64,000 nucleotides of DNA, from NCBI RefSeq assembly GCF_023015615.1, contig NZ_JALKAJ010000002.1, positions 248,001-312,000 on the forward strand. Direction: 5' to 3'. The notes under the pieces were generated by a model. It had not been told where the DNA came from and ran no database searches. It saw only the letters and a list, made by a program, of their open reading frames with translations. The DNA is from Qipengyuania sp. S6317L1. Its GTDB lineage: Bacteria; Pseudomonadota; Alphaproteobacteria; Sphingomonadales; Sphingomonadaceae. The position numbers were made by a program, and so were the translations under genes. Each line of letters opens with the position of its first letter. The stretch's first letter is position 1. Shown here piece after piece: positions 1 through 8,564 of the stretch.

Positions 1-476
1 AGTGCGAGCCGTGTCGCGCCATCATACGCCTCAAAACCTTCGGCGAAATAGGTGATCCCTCCTGACTGCGCTGTGATCTGGCTCCAGCCGAGCTGCGTTT
101 GATCGACTGTACAGCTTTGTTTTTGCGAGCCGGCAATCGGACCTTGCATAGACGCGGCACCGGCAGGACAGGTGACAGGCAGCCGTCGCATGGAGCGAAG
201 TGCCTCCCTCGTTTCTGAATTGAAATCCTCAAAAGCAAAAACTTCGGCGATCGGTCGCGGGCTGTCGCGACACACAACCGCCCACCGGCGGTCGAAAATC
301 GATTCGCTTGCCGGGTTGTCGGTGCTGCGATCCTGAACCTGACACAGTATCCCGTCAGGGTCGCCAATCGGGAAACTGTCCCTTGTCAGAACCGCGCCGT
401 CTTGAGCCGACACAGGCGACAAAGCCACAGCCAAGCCGACAAATACCAGTGACACCTTGGTGGAAAAATTCCCCAC
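1..476 (-). CDS. Secreted protein of unknown function, N-terminal part (cut by left edge)
   Basis: An open frame on the minus strand runs from a GTG at 476 to the left edge without a stop. A run of six G lies about 5 bases ahead of this GTG and could be its ribosome site; another in-frame GTG at 455 is possible. The first 25 residues form a signal peptide: a short basic start, a hydrophobic stretch (VSLVFVGLAVAL) and an SPVSAQ cleavage region. The mature part has several cysteines (ILCQVQD, AVVCRDS, PVTCPAG, QSCTVDQ), which suggests a disulfide-stabilised exported protein. The remaining domains lie outside the window. Proteins with a similar start in sphingomonads can be long TPR or CHAT-domain proteins, but that is only an impression and is not shown here. 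Confidence 0.6.
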   Translation of the reverse strand, partial: MGNFSTKVSLVFVGLAVALSPVSAQDGAVLTRDSFPIGDPDGILCQVQDRSTDNPASESIFDRRWAVVCRDSPRPIAEVFAFEDFNSETREALRSMRRLPVTCPAGAASMQGPIAGSQKQSCTVDQTQLGWSQITAQSGGITYFAEGFEAYDGATRLA

Positions 477-827
477 AATTACCCCCCATTTGCGTACAGG
501 ACACCCGCGCCCCAGCAAGGCCAAACAGCCTTCTCTCGCTCGCACGCGCCCTAACCATCTCCTACCCTAGGACCAGTAGGACCGGCAGGATAGTATAAAT
601 TGGACAGGAACGAGTGGCTCGTCGCTCTGCTGACCAATGTGAAAACAGACTAGGTAAACATGCGCAGAGGAGACTGCGCAGGAAAGTGCACTATATCACT
701 TTGGAACGAATATGTTCTGAGCGCCGATCGGTCCGACAAAGCGATAGAAACAGGAGTTGATGGATGAAGCGATCAATGGCCGCCGGTGCAGTGCTCCAAT
801 CCTGGAGGGGCGATAGGACACCAACCA
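477..827. other. Intergenic region with small hairpins, no convincing gene
   Basis: This gap holds no supported protein gene. It contains a TCCTA/TAGGA palindrome at 560-572 followed by GTAGGA at 576-581. A short hairpin ACGAG-tgg-CTCGT lies at 610-622. A perfect 7-bp stem TGCGCAG/CTGCGCA with loop AGGAGA is at 661-680, and an imperfect operator-like GAAC-N6-GTTC at 704-717. A good ribosome site (AGGAG) precedes an 18-codon reading frame at 760-816, which could be a leader peptide but has no gene behind it. The promoter of the left-edge gene should lie in the left part. A small RNA in 590-760 is possible but unproven. Confidence 0.4.
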
Positions 828-866
828 AGAAAAAAGCGGGCGGTGATTTTCATCCCCGCCCGCTCG
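828..866 (-). terminator. Rho-independent terminator of acnB
   Basis: On the minus strand, 30 bases after the acnB stop codon, a perfect 9-bp GC-rich stem (arms 856-864 and 835-843) with a 12-base loop is followed by a run of six T (830-835 on the plus strand as A). This is a textbook intrinsic terminator. On the plus strand the stem is not followed by T residues, so it should act only for acnB. Confidence 0.88.
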
Positions 867-893
867 TTATCATCGACGTGTCAAAACCGTAAC

Positions 894-3656
894 TTAGAAG
901 CCTTGGCTTGGCGGCGCGTAGCTGGTGAGGTTTATGCCTTCGACTGCGGCGGTGTACTCATCGATCGTTGGCGTGCGGCCAAGGATCGTTGAAAGCACCA
1001 CCACCGGGGTCGAGGAAAGCAGGCTTTCCCCTTTCTTATCGGCTGCGTCTTCGACCACGCGGCCTTGGAAAAGCCTTGTTGAGGTCGCCATCACCGTGTC
1101 GCCCTTCGCAGCCTTCTCCTGGTTGCCCATGCAAAGGTTACAGCCCGGACGCTCAAGGTAGAGCATGTTCTCATAATCGGTGCGCGCGGCGTTTTTGGGA
1201 TTGGTGTCGTCAAACTCGAAGCCTGCGTATTTGGCAAGCACGTCCCAATCGCCCTCTGCCTTCAACTCATCGACGATGTTGTAGGTTGGAGGCGCGACGA
1301 CGAGCGGAGCCTTGAACTCGACCTTGCCGTTCTTCTTTTCCATGTTCTGGAGCATTTCGGACAGGATCTTCATATCCCCCTTGTGCACCATGCACGAGCC
1401 GATGAAACCAAGGTCCACCTTCTTCTCTCCGCCGTAGTAGGAGATAGGACGAATGGTGTCGTGGGTATAACGCTTTGAAATGTCGTTATTGTTGACATCC
1501 GGGTCGGCGATCATTGGCTCGGCGATGATGTCGAGGTCGACCACCACTTCGGCCGCGTATTTCGCGTTCGGATCGGGGCGAAGCGCAGGCACTTCACCCG
1601 ACCGGATTTCGGCAATCCGCTTGTCGGCCTTTGCAATGAGGCCAGCGAGCACGCCTTTTGCATTGTCCATACCCTTGTCGATCATGATCTGGATGCGCGA
1701 CTTGGCGATCTCGAGAGATTCGATGAGCGTTTCATCCTCAGAGATGCAGATCGAGGCTTTCGCTTTCATCTCCGCGGTCCAGTCGGTGAAAGTGAAGGCC
1801 TGGTCAGCAAGAAGCGTCCCGATGTGGACCTCGATCACGCGGCCCTGGAAGACATTGTCGCCAAATTGCTTGAGCATCTGGGCCTGCGTCGCGTGAACGA
1901 CATCGCGGAAATCCATGTGGTCCTTGAGCGTGCCCTTAAAGGTCACCTTGACGCTTTCAGGGATCGGCATCGTCGCCTCACCCGTTGCCAGCGCCAGCGC
2001 CACCGTGCCCGAATCCGCGCCAAAGGCGACGCCCTTGGACATGCGCGTGTGGCTGTCGCCGCCAACGATGATATCGCGGTCATCAACCGTGAGATCATTC
2101 AGCACCTTGTGGATCACATCGGTAAGGGCAGGATAATCGCCCTCCGGATCGCGCGCAGTGATCAGGCCAAACTTGTTCATGAAACTCATGAGCTTGGGAA
2201 TGTTGGTCTGCGCCTTCGCATCCCAGACCGACGCCGTGTGGCAGCCCGATTGATACGCGCCGTCCACGGTTGGAGCGATGACGGTCGCCGCCATAGCCTC
2301 AAGCTCCTGCGCGGTCATAAGGCCGGTCGTGTCTTGCGAGCCGACAATGTTCACGCCCACGCGAACGTCTGAGCCTGCGTGCAGGACCTTGCCCGGCTCA
2401 GTGCCAAGCGCGTTGCGGTTGAAGATCTTCTCAACCGCGCTGAGGCCCTGCCCCTCATGGCTGATTTCACGATTAGGCGCGTAGGCAGATTCCAGCGGAA
2501 GGCCGAGCGTCGTCTGAGCAAAGCTTTGGAGCTTCTTGCCAAAGACCACCGCGTAAGAGCCGCCAGCCTTCATGAACTCCATCTTCTGCGCGGTGAATGC
2601 GCTGGAGACATCGGCGAGTTCAGTATCGCCTTCGTAAAGCTTCTTCTCACGGGTGTTGATCGTCAGCACCTTGCCGGTTTCAACCGAGTAAGCCTGCTCG
2701 AGCATTGGATCGCCATAGCCATCCTTGACGACTTCGCCGTTCTCGTCAGTCTTTTTGACCCAGTTTTTAAGGTCGAGGCCGATGCCGCCGGTCACGCCCA
2801 CCGTGGTGAGAAAGATTGGCGAGATACCATTGGTGCCCGCTACTACCGGTGCGATATTCACAAATGGCACATAAGGGCTTGCCTGCTTGCCCGCCCAAAG
2901 CGCAACATTGTTGACGCCCGACATCCGGCTTGAGCCGACGCCCATGGTGCCTTTTTCAGCGATCAGCATCACACGCGCATCGGGGTGCTTCTCCTTGAGC
3001 GCCGTGATCTCAGCCTGTGCTTCTGGCGTAATCATGCATTTGCCGTGCAGCTCACGGTCCGAGCGTGAGTGAGCCTGGTTGCCCGGTGACAGAAGGTCGG
3101 TCGAGATATCGCCTTCGCCAGCGATGTATGTGACGACCTTGATCTCTTCCTCGATGTCAGGAAGCTTGGTGAAAAACTCTGCCTTGGCATAGCTTTGAAG
3201 AATTTCTCTCGCGACCGCATTGCCGTCTTCATACGCCTTGCCCAGACGAGCGGTGTCGGCATCGTAGAGAAACACCTGAGTCTTCAGGACTTCTGCAGCT
3301 TTCGCGGCAATTTGCGCATCCTGGCCGAGTGCCAGATCGAGCAGCACCTCCACCGAAGGACCGCCCTTCATGTGGGAAAGAAGCTCAAACGCGAACTCTG
3401 GCGAAATTTCGGCGACGCTCGCCTTGCCAAGAATGATCTCTTTCAAAAACGCCGCTTTGACGCCAGCTGCGCTGGTCGTGCCGGGAAGCGTGTTGTAAAT
3501 GAAGAATTTAAGCGCGTCCTCGCGGTTCGCATTGCCCGTGTCCTCAATAAGCGCAATCAGCTCTACGATCAGCGCACCATCGTCGATGGGCTTTGGCGAG
3601 AGGCCTTGAGTGTGTCGGTTTGCGATTTCGGCGAGGTAGTCGTCGTATAGACTCAT
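894..3656 (-). CDS. acnB: Bifunctional aconitate hydratase 2 / 2-methylisocitrate dehydratase (aconitase B)
   Basis: This cytoplasmic [4Fe-4S] enzyme interconverts citrate and isocitrate in the TCA cycle; the family also acts on 2-methylisocitrate. The 920-residue protein starts MSLYDDYLAEI, as AcnB homologues do, so I use the ATG at 3656 rather than the open frame extending further upstream. The N-terminal part is the helical HEAT-like domain typical of AcnB. The catalytic part shows GGDSHTRMSKG and the three cluster cysteines in GSCMVHKGD and PGCNLCMGNQ. The length is slightly above the 865 residues of the E. coli enzyme, with extra sequence near the start. It is a single-gene unit with its own terminator downstream and a long upstream gap that holds an inverted repeat. 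Confidence 0.96.
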   Translation of the reverse strand: MSLYDDYLAEIANRHTQGLSPKPIDDGALIVELIALIEDTGNANREDALKFFIYNTLPGTTSAAGVKAAFLKEIILGKASVAEISPEFAFELLSHMKGGPSVEVLLDLALGQDAQIAAKAAEVLKTQVFLYDADTARLGKAYEDGNAVAREILQSYAKAEFFTKLPDIEEEIKVVTYIAGEGDISTDLLSPGNQAHSRSDRELHGKCMITPEAQAEITALKEKHPDARVMLIAEKGTMGVGSSRMSGVNNVALWAGKQASPYVPFVNIAPVVAGTNGISPIFLTTVGVTGGIGLDLKNWVKKTDENGEVVKDGYGDPMLEQAYSVETGKVLTINTREKKLYEGDTELADVSSAFTAQKMEFMKAGGSYAVVFGKKLQSFAQTTLGLPLESAYAPNREISHEGQGLSAVEKIFNRNALGTEPGKVLHAGSDVRVGVNIVGSQDTTGLMTAQELEAMAATVIAPTVDGAYQSGCHTASVWDAKAQTNIPKLMSFMNKFGLITARDPEGDYPALTDVIHKVLNDLTVDDRDIIVGGDSHTRMSKGVAFGADSGTVALALATGEATMPIPESVKVTFKGTLKDHMDFRDVVHATQAQMLKQFGDNVFQGRVIEVHIGTLLADQAFTFTDWTAEMKAKASICISEDETLIESLEIAKSRIQIMIDKGMDNAKGVLAGLIAKADKRIAEIRSGEVPALRPDPNAKYAAEVVVDLDIIAEPMIADPDVNNNDISKRYTHDTIRPISYYGGEKKVDLGFIGSCMVHKGDMKILSEMLQNMEKKNGKVEFKAPLVVAPPTYNIVDELKAEGDWDVLAKYAGFEFDDTNPKNAARTDYENMLYLERPGCNLCMGNQEKAAKGDTVMATSTRLFQGRVVEDAADKKGESLLSSTPVVVLSTILGRTPTIDEYTAAVEGINLTSYAPPSQGF

Positions 3657-4312
3657 GTCAGATCCCAAAAATTGCCTTGTGTGGTCCCGTGCCATCAGCG
3701 GGCATAGCGCAACGGGGCCGATTGTATGGATCAGGCCCGGCGTTGCTGCGCGCTCCATGCGCTGCTGCGCGTATTAGAGACTTCCCTCTGGCGCAAGGGC
3801 AATATCAACCGTTCGCCCTTGTCCCTTGCGCGCTAAAGTCGTGTGCTCCCAATGACCAAATGATGCCTGCCGCTACGGTTCGCTTTGGCCCACGCATTTG
3901 AGAGCGCAGATTCCCCACATCATCTGACGGCGCACGAGGAAAAAGCCATAAACTGCGGTTCGTGCAACAATGTCATTGCGAATACGCCGCGTTCAGCCCT
4001 GTTCGCCCTGTGGCAATCCTGCTGTCCAAAAATCGAACCGGCACCTTTGATCGGGCGCGAGTTTGAACGGGCCAGCAATCTTGCAATTATGAATGCTCAC
4101 CGCCTCAAAATGCCAGCGACCCTCACCATCCTTAGGCTCGACCGCTTTGACGCCCATCAAGATCGGAACCACTCGGAGTGTTCGCTTGTTGGTATCCTAA
4201 AGGCGCGCCGGAGAGCCATGTCGACCGCGACTGCGATTTCTTAGTGGATGGGATAGTTTTCAGCCAATTGGCCGGGAGCTACGAAAAGTCTAGCAAGTGA
4301 GAGGTCATCCCG
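3657..4312. other. Intergenic region between acnB and a divergent regulator
   Basis: This 656-base gap must hold the promoter of acnB (reading left) and that of the MarR-like gene (reading right). A perfect 9-bp inverted repeat, GCGCAAGGG at 3791-3799 and CCCTTGCGC at 3823-3831, sits about 135-175 bases ahead of the acnB start. A plus-strand open frame at 3885-4244 has no ribosome site, no family resemblance and odd composition, so I do not call it a gene. I see no RNA gene here. Confidence 0.5.
3791..3831. repeat. Inverted repeat upstream of acnB
   Basis: Arms GCGCAAGGG (3791-3799) and CCCTTGCGC (3823-3831) are perfectly complementary over 9 bp with a 23-base loop; an inner AGGGC/GCCCT pairing is also possible. 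There is no T-run on either strand, so it is more likely a regulatory structure or operator than a terminator. Its position is in the acnB upstream region. Confidence 0.55.
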
Positions 4313-4720
4313 ATGGGTCGAGACACTGTGCTGCGATCGTCAGCAATTGATCAAAATGCCATCATTCGCACTGCCCGCCGGCTGTTTGAAGAGCGCCAGT
4401 CGCGCAGCGATCATTTCCCTTTGCATGATTTGTTCGGTGAACCCGCTTGGGATATCCTCCTTCTCTTATTCATCGCCCAGGCAAAGGGCAAAGGCGCCAA
4501 GATCGAAAACCTTTCGATTACATCGAAGATACCTGCGAGACAGGCGCTGCGCTGGCTAGAAAAGCTTGAGAGCAGGCAAATGGTCTTTGCCTATCGCGAC
4601 GAGGACAATCCCGACGAAGTGTTTGTCCGCCTCACGTTCGAAGGGCGTTCGTCCATGACCCGATATCTCCAACAGATCTCGCGTCGCGAGAAGGGAAAGT
4701 ATCAGCCCTCGCCTTCGTAA
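4313..4720 (+). CDS. MarR-like winged-helix transcriptional regulator
   Basis: This 135-residue protein has a winged-helix fold pattern. A stretch at about 40-60 (GEPAWDILLLLFIAQAKG) is followed by an HTH-like part (ENLSITSKIPARQALRWLEKLES) and a wing ending in FVRLTFEGRSSMTRYL. This matches small MarR-type regulators common in sphingomonads, in which only the DNA-binding core is well conserved. GAGAGG lies about 8 bases before the ATG. Its last 19 bases overlap the end of convergent phoH. The ligand and target are unknown, and the gene lies where ybeY would commonly follow phoH. Confidence 0.75.
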   Translation: MGRDTVLRSSAIDQNAIIRTARRLFEERQSRSDHFPLHDLFGEPAWDILLLLFIAQAKGKGAKIENLSITSKIPARQALRWLEKLESRQMVFAYRDEDNPDEVFVRLTFEGRSSMTRYLQQISRREKGKYQPSPS

Positions 4721-5796
4721 GCCTCTACGATGCGCCCGACGATCGGGTGACGGACCACATCGCCTGCACCGAAGCGGATCGTGCCAAAGCCATCGACCCC
4801 TTCGAGCTTCTCGACCGCGTCAGCAAGGCCGCTCATGCGGTCGCCGCCCGGAATATCAACCTGACGCGGGTCGCCGCATATGACCATGCGCGAGTTTTGC
4901 CCGAAGCGGGTCAGGAACATCTTCATCTGTTCACGCGTGGTGTTCTGCGCCTCGTCCAAAATCACAAATGCGTCGGCCAAAGTCCGTCCGCGCATGAAAG
5001 CAATCGGCGCAATCTCGATCTCTCCGCTTTCGATCCGGCGCTCCACTTGTTCTGGCGGCATGCAATCGTAAAGCGCATCGTACAGCGGGCGAAGATAGGG
5101 ATCGACCTTGTCTTTCATATCACCAGGCAGGAATCCCAACTTCTCGCCCGCTTCCACCGCCGGACGCGACAGGATCAGCCGCTGGACGCTTCCGGTCATC
5201 AGCTGGCTAACCGCCTGCGCAACCGCGAGATATGTCTTACCTGTTCCAGCCGGGCCAAGCGCGAAGATGATGTCATCGCGTGCAAGACTGCGCATATAGG
5301 TGATCTGCGTGGCAGAGCGCGGGACAATAGTCTTGCGCCGCGTGCGGATCATGATGGGCGGCTCATTCTTATCGCCGCTGATGATCCCTTCCAAAGTGGG
5401 CTCGTTCGACATGGCGATCAGCGATTCAATGGCGCCAGCGTCCAGATCCTGACCCATGGCGAGACGGTCATACATCGTCATCAGAGTATCGCGCGCCCGC
5501 GCCACGGCGTCTTCGGTGCCTTCGATCAGGACCTGATCACCGCGTGCGTGAATATAGACGTTCAGCCGGTTCTCAACCTGCACCAGATTGGCATCGAATT
5601 GCCCGAAAAGCGTGCCCAATAGTGACTGGTTCTCAAAGGAAAGCTCGGCGGTTGCTTTTCCGTGAGTCGATCGCCCGCGCGTGCGAAGCGCATCGTCCGA
5701 ATTTATAGCGGCAGGCACAACGGAAGGATCGATTGCGCCAGCGGGGTTCGCTGTGGGTCTGCGTCCCATAGGGTCCTTTGCGGTTGGACCACTCAT
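4702..5796 (-). CDS. phoH: PhoH family ATPase
   Basis: PhoH-type cytoplasmic P-loop NTPase, linked to RNA metabolism and ribosome quality control in bacteria. The protein has 364 residues. An N-terminal KH-like region (about 50-120, including VQVENRLNVYIHARG) precedes the ATPase core. Walker A is GPAGTGKT (181-188) and Walker B is VILDEAQN (281-284 for DEAQ). The start is the ATG at 5796; the first 45 residues are low-complexity, so an internal start at 5769 is possible. It lies 97 bases downstream of miaB on the same strand, the usual order in alphaproteobacteria. The commonly following ybeY is absent: the gene ends against a convergent regulator. Confidence 0.92.
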   Translation of the reverse strand: MSGPTAKDPMGRRPTANPAGAIDPSVVPAAINSDDALRTRGRSTHGKATAELSFENQSLLGTLFGQFDANLVQVENRLNVYIHARGDQVLIEGTEDAVARARDTLMTMYDRLAMGQDLDAGAIESLIAMSNEPTLEGIISGDKNEPPIMIRTRRKTIVPRSATQITYMRSLARDDIIFALGPAGTGKTYLAVAQAVSQLMTGSVQRLILSRPAVEAGEKLGFLPGDMKDKVDPYLRPLYDALYDCMPPEQVERRIESGEIEIAPIAFMRGRTLADAFVILDEAQNTTREQMKMFLTRFGQNSRMVICGDPRQVDIPGGDRMSGLADAVEKLEGVDGFGTIRFGAGDVVRHPIVGRIVEAYEGEG

Positions 5797-5893
5797 GAAA
5801 AAAGCGGCCTTTACGAGTCGTCAAGGTAAGCCGCTTTTGACGCTTGGCAAGTTGCAGCCCTCACCCGAGCTGGGGAAAGTAACGGGACTGACT

Positions 5894-7231
5894 TCAAATG
5901 ACGCCGCGCACGGAGTTGGGGCCGGCTTCAACCAGCTTGACCTCAACCAGATCACCGATCTGCGCGTCGCCTTCAAACCACACGCTGGTGAGCCAGGGTG
6001 ATTTGCCCAGCCACTGGCTCGCAAGCTTGCCTTTGCGCTCGACCAATACGGAGCAACTCTTGCCCTCAATCGCCTTGTTGAACGCCATCTGGTCGCGGTT
6101 AAGGCGGGCTTGCAGGCGTTGAAGGCGATCATCCATCACATCGCGCGGCAATTGATTGTCCATCGTGGCCGCCGGTGTGCCAGGGCGCGGGGAATATTTG
6201 AAGCTGAACGCCTGAGAGTACCGCACCTCGTCCACAAGGGAGAGAGTGTCCTCGAACTCTGCCTCGGTCTCGCCGGGGAAGCCAACGATAAAATCGCCCG
6301 AAAGCGCAATATCAGGCCGCGCCTCGCGAAACCGTTCCAGGAGTTTGAGATAACTTTCCGCGGTGTGCGCGCGGTTCATCGCTTTCAGCACGCGATCATT
6401 ACCCGATTGCACGGGCAGATGCAGATACGGCATGAGCTTTTCAACCTCGCCGTGGGCCGCGATAAGATCGTCTTCCATGTCGTTGGGATGCGAAGTGGTG
6501 TAGCGGATACGCTCAACCCCATCGAGCTTTGCAAGCGCGCGTATCAGTCCCGCTAGACCCACTTTGTGTCCCTTTGTGTCTTCGCCGGACCAAGCATTGA
6601 CGTTCTGCCCAAGCAGCGTGATTTCACGTGCCCCTGCCTCGATGAGTTTGCGAGCTTCGCCAATCAAGTCATTGAAAGGTCGCGAAATCTCCGCGCCGCG
6701 GGTGTAGGGAACAACACAATAGGTGCAGAATTTGTCGCACCCTTCCTGAACTGTCAAAAAAGCGGTTGGAGAGCGGCGCTTGCGCTGTGGCAGCGCGCCG
6801 AACTTCGCGATTGCCGGCATATCCGTATCGGTCGCCCGCTCACCCCTTACCGCTTTGTCCAGCATATCAGGCAGGCGGTGATAGGCTTGCGGGCCCACGA
6901 CCATGGAAACCGCGGGCGCGCGCGACATGATCTCTTCGCCCTCTGCCTGAGCCACGCAGCCAGCGACCGCAATCATCGGTGCCTTCTTTTGCGTTTTGCC
7001 TTTGGTCAGCCGGCCAATGTCGGAGTAAATCTTCTCCGCCGCCTTCTCGCGGATGTGACACGTGTTGAGCACCACCAGATCCGCATCCTCGCCGTCGGGT
7101 GCAGGCGAAAGGCCTTTCTCGTCGAGAAGTTCGCCCATGCGCTCGCCATCATAGACGTTCATCTGACAGCCAAAGGACTTGACCCTGTAGGTCTTTGGCC
7201 CGGTTTTTAGGGAAGGAGTTTGCGATTTCAT
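5894..7231 (-). CDS. miaB: tRNA-2-methylthio-N6-dimethylallyladenosine synthase
   Basis: Radical-SAM methylthiotransferase that adds the 2-methylthio group to i6A37 of tRNAs reading UNN codons. The 445-residue protein has all three parts. The UPF0004 domain carries the auxiliary-cluster cysteines C22 (FGCQMN), C58 (NTCHI) and C92 (AGCVAQ). The radical SAM core has CxxxCxxC at C165, C169 and C172 (CDKFCTYC). A C-terminal TRAM domain occupies roughly the last 65 residues. The start at 7231 gives a normal N-terminus. phoH follows on the same strand, and the two are probably co-transcribed. Confidence 0.96.
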   Translation of the reverse strand: MKSQTPSLKTGPKTYRVKSFGCQMNVYDGERMGELLDEKGLSPAPDGEDADLVVLNTCHIREKAAEKIYSDIGRLTKGKTQKKAPMIAVAGCVAQAEGEEIMSRAPAVSMVVGPQAYHRLPDMLDKAVRGERATDTDMPAIAKFGALPQRKRRSPTAFLTVQEGCDKFCTYCVVPYTRGAEISRPFNDLIGEARKLIEAGAREITLLGQNVNAWSGEDTKGHKVGLAGLIRALAKLDGVERIRYTTSHPNDMEDDLIAAHGEVEKLMPYLHLPVQSGNDRVLKAMNRAHTAESYLKLLERFREARPDIALSGDFIVGFPGETEAEFEDTLSLVDEVRYSQAFSFKYSPRPGTPAATMDNQLPRDVMDDRLQRLQARLNRDQMAFNKAIEGKSCSVLVERKGKLASQWLGKSPWLTSVWFEGDAQIGDLVEVKLVEAGPNSVRGVI

Positions 7232-7266
7232 GATGTGCGCGCCCCTAGCTTAGGCGGGGCACAACA

Positions 7267-8244
7267 TCAATTGTTGTCGTCTTCTTCGTCAGACGGGCGT
7301 GCGATGTGCTCGCAAGGGAAATCCTCGCGCGTCATCACACCGGGATGCTCATCGTTTTCGCGCCTGCATTCGACGATAGGGCGCTTGATGGCATAAGGGT
7401 CTTCGTCCTTGTGCGCTTCGATCAATCTGCCCGCCTCACGATCGGCATACGCTGCGATCCAGATGAGACAATCGGCAAGCCTTCGCATCTTGTGCTTGGT
7501 CGCGGCATTAACGCCGGGGCTGCAGTTGAGCGTGAAGACTTCGCCTGCAGGCTCCGGCTTGTAGCGCGCGGGATAGCGCAGCCCCTCACCGCGCTCGTTG
7601 AACACGGTGCGTTTGTCGGCATTTTCATCGGCCTCGCCCGAGTAAAAGGGTGAGGAGTTGAACATGAATGCGGTCACGTCGCTGGATTTGACAGACACCT
7701 CCGTCGCTAGCGCCCCGCCCAATGAATGGCCTGTCACCACCCACGGCACATCATCGGAAAAGCGCGCAGCTTCAGCATCAAACGCCTGCATCGCAAGCTT
7801 TGCCTGATCGTCGGAGAGCGAACCGTAGAAGATGTCCCGCACGATCCCATTGCCAGCCGAATCCGTCCCGCGAAAAGACAGTATCCGTTCGAGCGGACGC
7901 GCCTGCTGCGCAACCGGCACACCGGGTCTGTACCGTTCCCATACTGTGTAGTGGAAGCCGGTTTTCTCCCTCTCTTCAGCGTCAATCGGCGGGTTCGTTT
8001 CCCATTCTTCGGGAGGATCAAGCTTGACTAGCCATTCGGGGGGAAAGGCATAAATGTCTTCATCCGCCTCATAAGTCTGAAGCGAGGTAATGGCGTAAGG
8101 GTAGGCTCTCACCGCCCCTTCGCGCACGAATTCGCACCACCCACCCGGCTCCATCCGGCATGGGCTGCGTGATTGGGAGATGTCGGGATAGGAGGCGCAG
8201 GCGGAGAGGGTAAGGAGCAGCGCGAGTGAAAGCCCTCTGATCAA
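7267..8244 (-). CDS. Lipase class 3-like lipoprotein, probable TTG start
   Basis: An alpha/beta hydrolase of the fungal-lipase (class 3) type; GHSLGGALA is the nucleophile elbow. The protein probably sits in an outer or periplasmic membrane as a lipoprotein, because it begins with a hydrophobic segment ending in the lipobox LTLSAC. I chose the TTG at 8244: it overlaps the TGA of the gene ahead (TTGA), has AGGAG ten bases upstream, and gives a clean lipoprotein signal. An ATG at 8289 would add 15 residues ahead of it. That makes 325 residues. The C-terminal part is rich in charged residues and cysteine pairs. The natural substrate is unknown. Likely co-transcribed with the small membrane protein and cyclophilin upstream. 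Confidence 0.78.
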   Translation of the reverse strand: MIRGLSLALLLTLSACASYPDISQSRSPCRMEPGGWCEFVREGAVRAYPYAITSLQTYEADEDIYAFPPEWLVKLDPPEEWETNPPIDAEEREKTGFHYTVWERYRPGVPVAQQARPLERILSFRGTDSAGNGIVRDIFYGSLSDDQAKLAMQAFDAEAARFSDDVPWVVTGHSLGGALATEVSVKSSDVTAFMFNSSPFYSGEADENADKRTVFNERGEGLRYPARYKPEPAGEVFTLNCSPGVNAATKHKMRRLADCLIWIAAYADREAGRLIEAHKDEDPYAIKRPIVECRRENDEHPGVMTREDFPCEHIARPSDEEDDNN

Positions 8245-8558
8245 TCCGCCACTTCTCCTGCTCCACGCCAGCGTTTCCAGCCGAACCATAGAACCATCCC
8301 AATATTCATGACCGCAAAGTAAAAGCCGCCCACGACAAGAACCAGCGACCCAACTATCGTTGCGGCGCCGCTCTCCCAGCTTTCATTCGGGCCCGCGACC
8401 AGCCTCATGTTCCAGTAAAGGATAAAAAGTGCCCAAAACCCAAAAGTGAAAAAAAGAACTATGCGTCCCCCACTCCTCTTCCGGGCGAGCCATCCACCAA
8501 GCCAACCACCTAAGGTCAGGAAAGCGAAAAACGATCCTATGCCTACCAGCCAGTCCAT
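8241..8558 (-). CDS. Small membrane protein of unknown function
   Basis: 105 residues with three predicted membrane segments: about 5-24 (GIGSFFAFLTLGGWLGGWLA), 33-50 (VLFFTFGFWALFILYW) and 68-92 (IVGSLVLVVGGFYFAVMNIG). A basic patch (ARKRSGGR) follows the first. I do not recognise a family. It begins 6 bases after the cyclophilin stop and its TGA overlaps the TTG start of the lipase-like gene, so the three probably form one operon. Confidence 0.7.
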   Translation of the reverse strand: MDWLVGIGSFFAFLTLGGWLGGWLARKRSGGRIVLFFTFGFWALFILYWNMRLVAGPNESWESGAATIVGSLVLVVGGFYFAVMNIGMVLWFGWKRWRGAGEVAD

Positions 8559-8564
8559 AGTGGT

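Noticed and set aside
764-892. A 42-codon frame running across the acnB terminator
   Set aside because: It reads through the hairpin and up to the acnB stop codon, and its composition is not protein-like.
3885-4244. A 119-codon plus-strand frame between acnB and the MarR-like gene
   Set aside because: No ribosome site, no recognised family, and it lies in a promoter gap.
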